A stretch of DNA of 64,000 nucleotides from a bacterium SCSIO 12844 (lineage in GTDB: Bacteria > Pseudomonadota > Gammaproteobacteria > Francisellales > Francisellaceae). The notes beneath the pieces were generated by a model. It did not search any database, had not been told where the DNA came from, and saw only the letters and a program-made list of their open reading frames with translations. The stretch covers positions 434,001 to 498,000 of the forward strand of contig CP073743.1 of NCBI GenBank assembly GCA_024397935.1. The letters are read 5' to 3'. How positions within the stretch are numbered: the first letter of the stretch is position 1; each line of letters opens with the position of its first letter. The translations under genes and the position numbers were made by a program. Below, piece by piece: positions 62,327 to 64,000 of this stretch.

Positions 62327-63518
62327 TCTTTTAATTAAAAATGCACGTCTTTTAACGATTAATAATCAATTCGATATATTAGATTGTGCTGATGTTGGTA
62401 TTAATAATGGTAAAATTGTAGCAATTGATAAGAAATTAGCCAAAGTAGATGCAATTAAAGTCATTGATGCTAAAGGTGCACTTCTAACGCCAGGCTTAAT
62501 TGATTGCCATACACATATTATCTATGCAGGCAATCGTTCAGATGAGTTTGCAATGAGGTTAAATGGTGCAAGTTATCAAGAGATTGCTAAAAAAGGTGGT
62601 GGTATATTATCAACTGTTAATGCAACGCGTAAAGCAAGTGTTGATGAATTGATTTCATCTGCCTCAAAGCGTTTAGATGTTATGTTAAATTATGGTGTGA
62701 CAACACTTGAAGTTAAGTCAGGCTATGGGCTTGATATGAATGCTGAAATCAAAATGCTACAAGTTGCTAAAGTATTAAATGATCAGTATCCTGTATCAGT
62801 TATAGCAACTTTTCTTGCTGCGCATGCAGTGCCACCTGAGTATAAAAATAACCCAGATGAGTATCTTAATCTTATTATTGAGCAAATGCTTCCTGAAGTA
62901 AAAGCCAAAAATTTAGCTGAGTTTATTGATGCTTTTTGTGAATCAATTGCATTTGATGCTAATCAAGTAAAGCGACTGTTTGAAAAATCTAAGTCATATG
63001 GTTTTAAACTAAAGTTACATGCAGAGCAACTAACAGATCAAAAAGGTGCTAAATTAGCTGCCAGTATGGGGGCGTATTCAGTGGATCATTTAGAATATTT
63101 AAATAAAGAGGATGTTATAGCTTTAAAAGAAAATAATACAGTTGCTGTATTATTACCTGGTGCTTATTACTTTCTTAAAGAAACTAAGTTGCCGCCGGTT
63201 GATGCACTACGACAGCATCAAGTACCAATTGCTATTGCAACGGATGCTAATCCTGGTAGCTCACCATTTCTATCTTTACCACTAATGATGAATATGGCAT
63301 GTATTTTATTTGGCTTGTCTATTAAAGAAGCTTGGCAGGCTGTAACTATTAATGCTGCCAGGGCATTAGATCGTCAGAATAGTATCGGTAGTATAGAAGT
63401 TGGAAAATTAGCAGATTTAGTTATTTGGAATACAAATAATGAAAATGATATTGTTTGCAATTCAACTGGGATTAAGATAGATAAATTTATAAAATCAGGT
63501 GTATTAATTAAAATTTAA
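62310..63518 (+). CDS. hutI: Imidazolonepropionase
   Basis: 402 residues from ATG 62310, 6 bases after GGTGAG; the start overlaps hutH by 17 bases. Amidohydrolase metal motif DCHTHIIYAGNR, then KLHAEQLTD and ATDANPGS. Opens the imidazolone ring to formimidoyl-glutamate. Completes the hut pathway; the repressor gene hutC is not in the window. Confidence 0.95.
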   Translation: MISSLDLLIKNARLLTINNQFDILDCADVGINNGKIVAIDKKLAKVDAIKVIDAKGALLTPGLIDCHTHIIYAGNRSDEFAMRLNGASYQEIAKKGGGILSTVNATRKASVDELISSASKRLDVMLNYGVTTLEVKSGYGLDMNAEIKMLQVAKVLNDQYPVSVIATFLAAHAVPPEYKNNPDEYLNLIIEQMLPEVKAKNLAEFIDAFCESIAFDANQVKRLFEKSKSYGFKLKLHAEQLTDQKGAKLAASMGAYSVDHLEYLNKEDVIALKENNTVAVLLPGAYYFLKETKLPPVDALRQHQVPIAIATDANPGSSPFLSLPLMMNMACILFGLSIKEAWQAVTINAARALDRQNSIGSIEVGKLADLVIWNTNNENDIVCNSTGIKIDKFIKSGVLIKI

Positions 63519-63584
63519 CTTAAATTTTTATGATAAATATTTGATAAATTAAATCCAAGTAATATTTATTTGGAGGTTGTATAT

Positions 63585-64000
63585 ATGTTTAAAGAGCCAT
63601 TATTTGAAGTACAAGATATATCTAGTGATGAAGATGAGAGGTTAGATTTATCTGAGGTTAGAAGTTTATCTACCAAAGCATTTGTTCAAGATTATTTAAA
63701 TCAAGAAGTACCGTTATCTTTAAAATTTAATGAAAAAGAACAAAGTGCTACATTGTATTTGGTTCGTCCAGAGGGTGGAGTTTTTGCCGGTGGTGCATCA
63801 AATACTGTAGCAATACCTAAAGATGGTTATTTTATCTATTTTAAATCTCAACTTGAACGCGGTGTATCTGGAGAAGCTATTGCTTCTTTTTCAGCGACAG
63901 TACTACCTTGGAAAGAAAATAGTATATGTACTCAAAATCTTGATGAGGCTGAAGATATAATTGTAACGCCAATACTTGAAGGTTGTACATTTGTGATTGA
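63585..64000 (+). CDS. Unknown protein, N-terminal part (cut by window edge)
   Basis: ATG at 63585, 8 bases after GGAGG (63572-63576). 138 codons are visible and open to the window end. No signal peptide; an acidic start (DISSDEDE), then beta-rich sequence with ATLYLVRPEGG and, at the edge, LEGCTFVI. I do not recognise the family. Its position, singly after a core operon, resembles the other effector-like genes here. The Gly-Cys-Thr near the edge is too little to name an enzyme. Confidence 0.55.
   Translation, partial: MFKEPLFEVQDISSDEDERLDLSEVRSLSTKAFVQDYLNQEVPLSLKFNEKEQSATLYLVRPEGGVFAGGASNTVAIPKDGYFIYFKSQLERGVSGEAIASFSATVLPWKENSICTQNLDEAEDIIVTPILEGCTFVI

Overview
The window comes from an AT-rich gammaproteobacterium. 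The housekeeping genes (full F1Fo ATP synthase, GroESL, RsmG, RNase PH, UbiG/UbiA/UbiC/UbiK, GshA, PII, ComM, MlaA) are gammaproteobacterial in sequence and order. Base composition, an orphan QseC-like kinase and several effector-like genes placed singly between core genes suggest a host-associated relative of Francisella (Fastidiosibacteraceae-like). That placement is inference; no rRNA gene is present to test it.

Layout. 0-2.1 kb: TonB-like gene (cut by the window edge) and a TonB-dependent receptor. 2.3-10.4 kb: sensor kinase, ElaA-like acetyltransferase, a DsbB variant with a small membrane partner, RidA-like protein and sugar MFS transporter, rsmG, a CPA2 antiporter, mlaA. 10.5-12.7 kb: ubiG, gph-like phosphatase and a squalene/phytoene-synthase-like gene, overlapping. 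12.8-15.1 kb: two effector-like genes, one with a Fic-like motif. 15.2-22.2 kb: atpIBEFHAGDC behind a near-consensus promoter. 22.5-25.2 kb: three paralogous outer-membrane barrels. 25.2-31.3 kb: an effector-like protein with hydrophobic hairpins, glnB, ubiK, comM, a thioesterase and a candidate CE-clan (Ulp1-like) cysteine protease. 31.5-39.1 kb: GST, Bcr/CflA transporter, gshA, pyrC, copA. 39.1-50.2 kb: a GGDEF-EAL gene broken by an insertion sequence, two identical inverted IS4-type copies, and between them a 562-aa and a 1558-aa protein. 50.2-57.9 kb: DUF378 protein, rph, ubiC-ubiA, DUF457 protein, groESL, ilvE and two small envelope proteins. 57.9-63.5 kb: histidine-degradation genes hutG, hutU, hutH, hutI. 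The window ends inside a further unknown gene.

The main results are two. First, the two 1190-bp IS copies carry crossed 9-bp target duplications: each duplication is split between the two copies. This shows that the 6.9-kb segment between them has been inverted (or was mis-oriented in assembly). Undoing the inversion and removing one IS restores, in frame, a 604-residue gene (degenerate receiver-like domain, GGDEF, EAL) whose start codon now lies 8 kb away on the other strand. Second, four proteins look like host-directed effectors: a 1558-aa protein whose N-terminal part matches the OspF/SpvC phosphothreonine-lyase pattern at the key residues; a 439-aa protein with the His-Asp-Gln-Cys spacing of Ulp1-type proteases; a Fic-like protein; and a 375-aa protein sharing a module of about 140 residues with the 1558-aa protein. 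No secretion apparatus is in the window, so delivery is inference.
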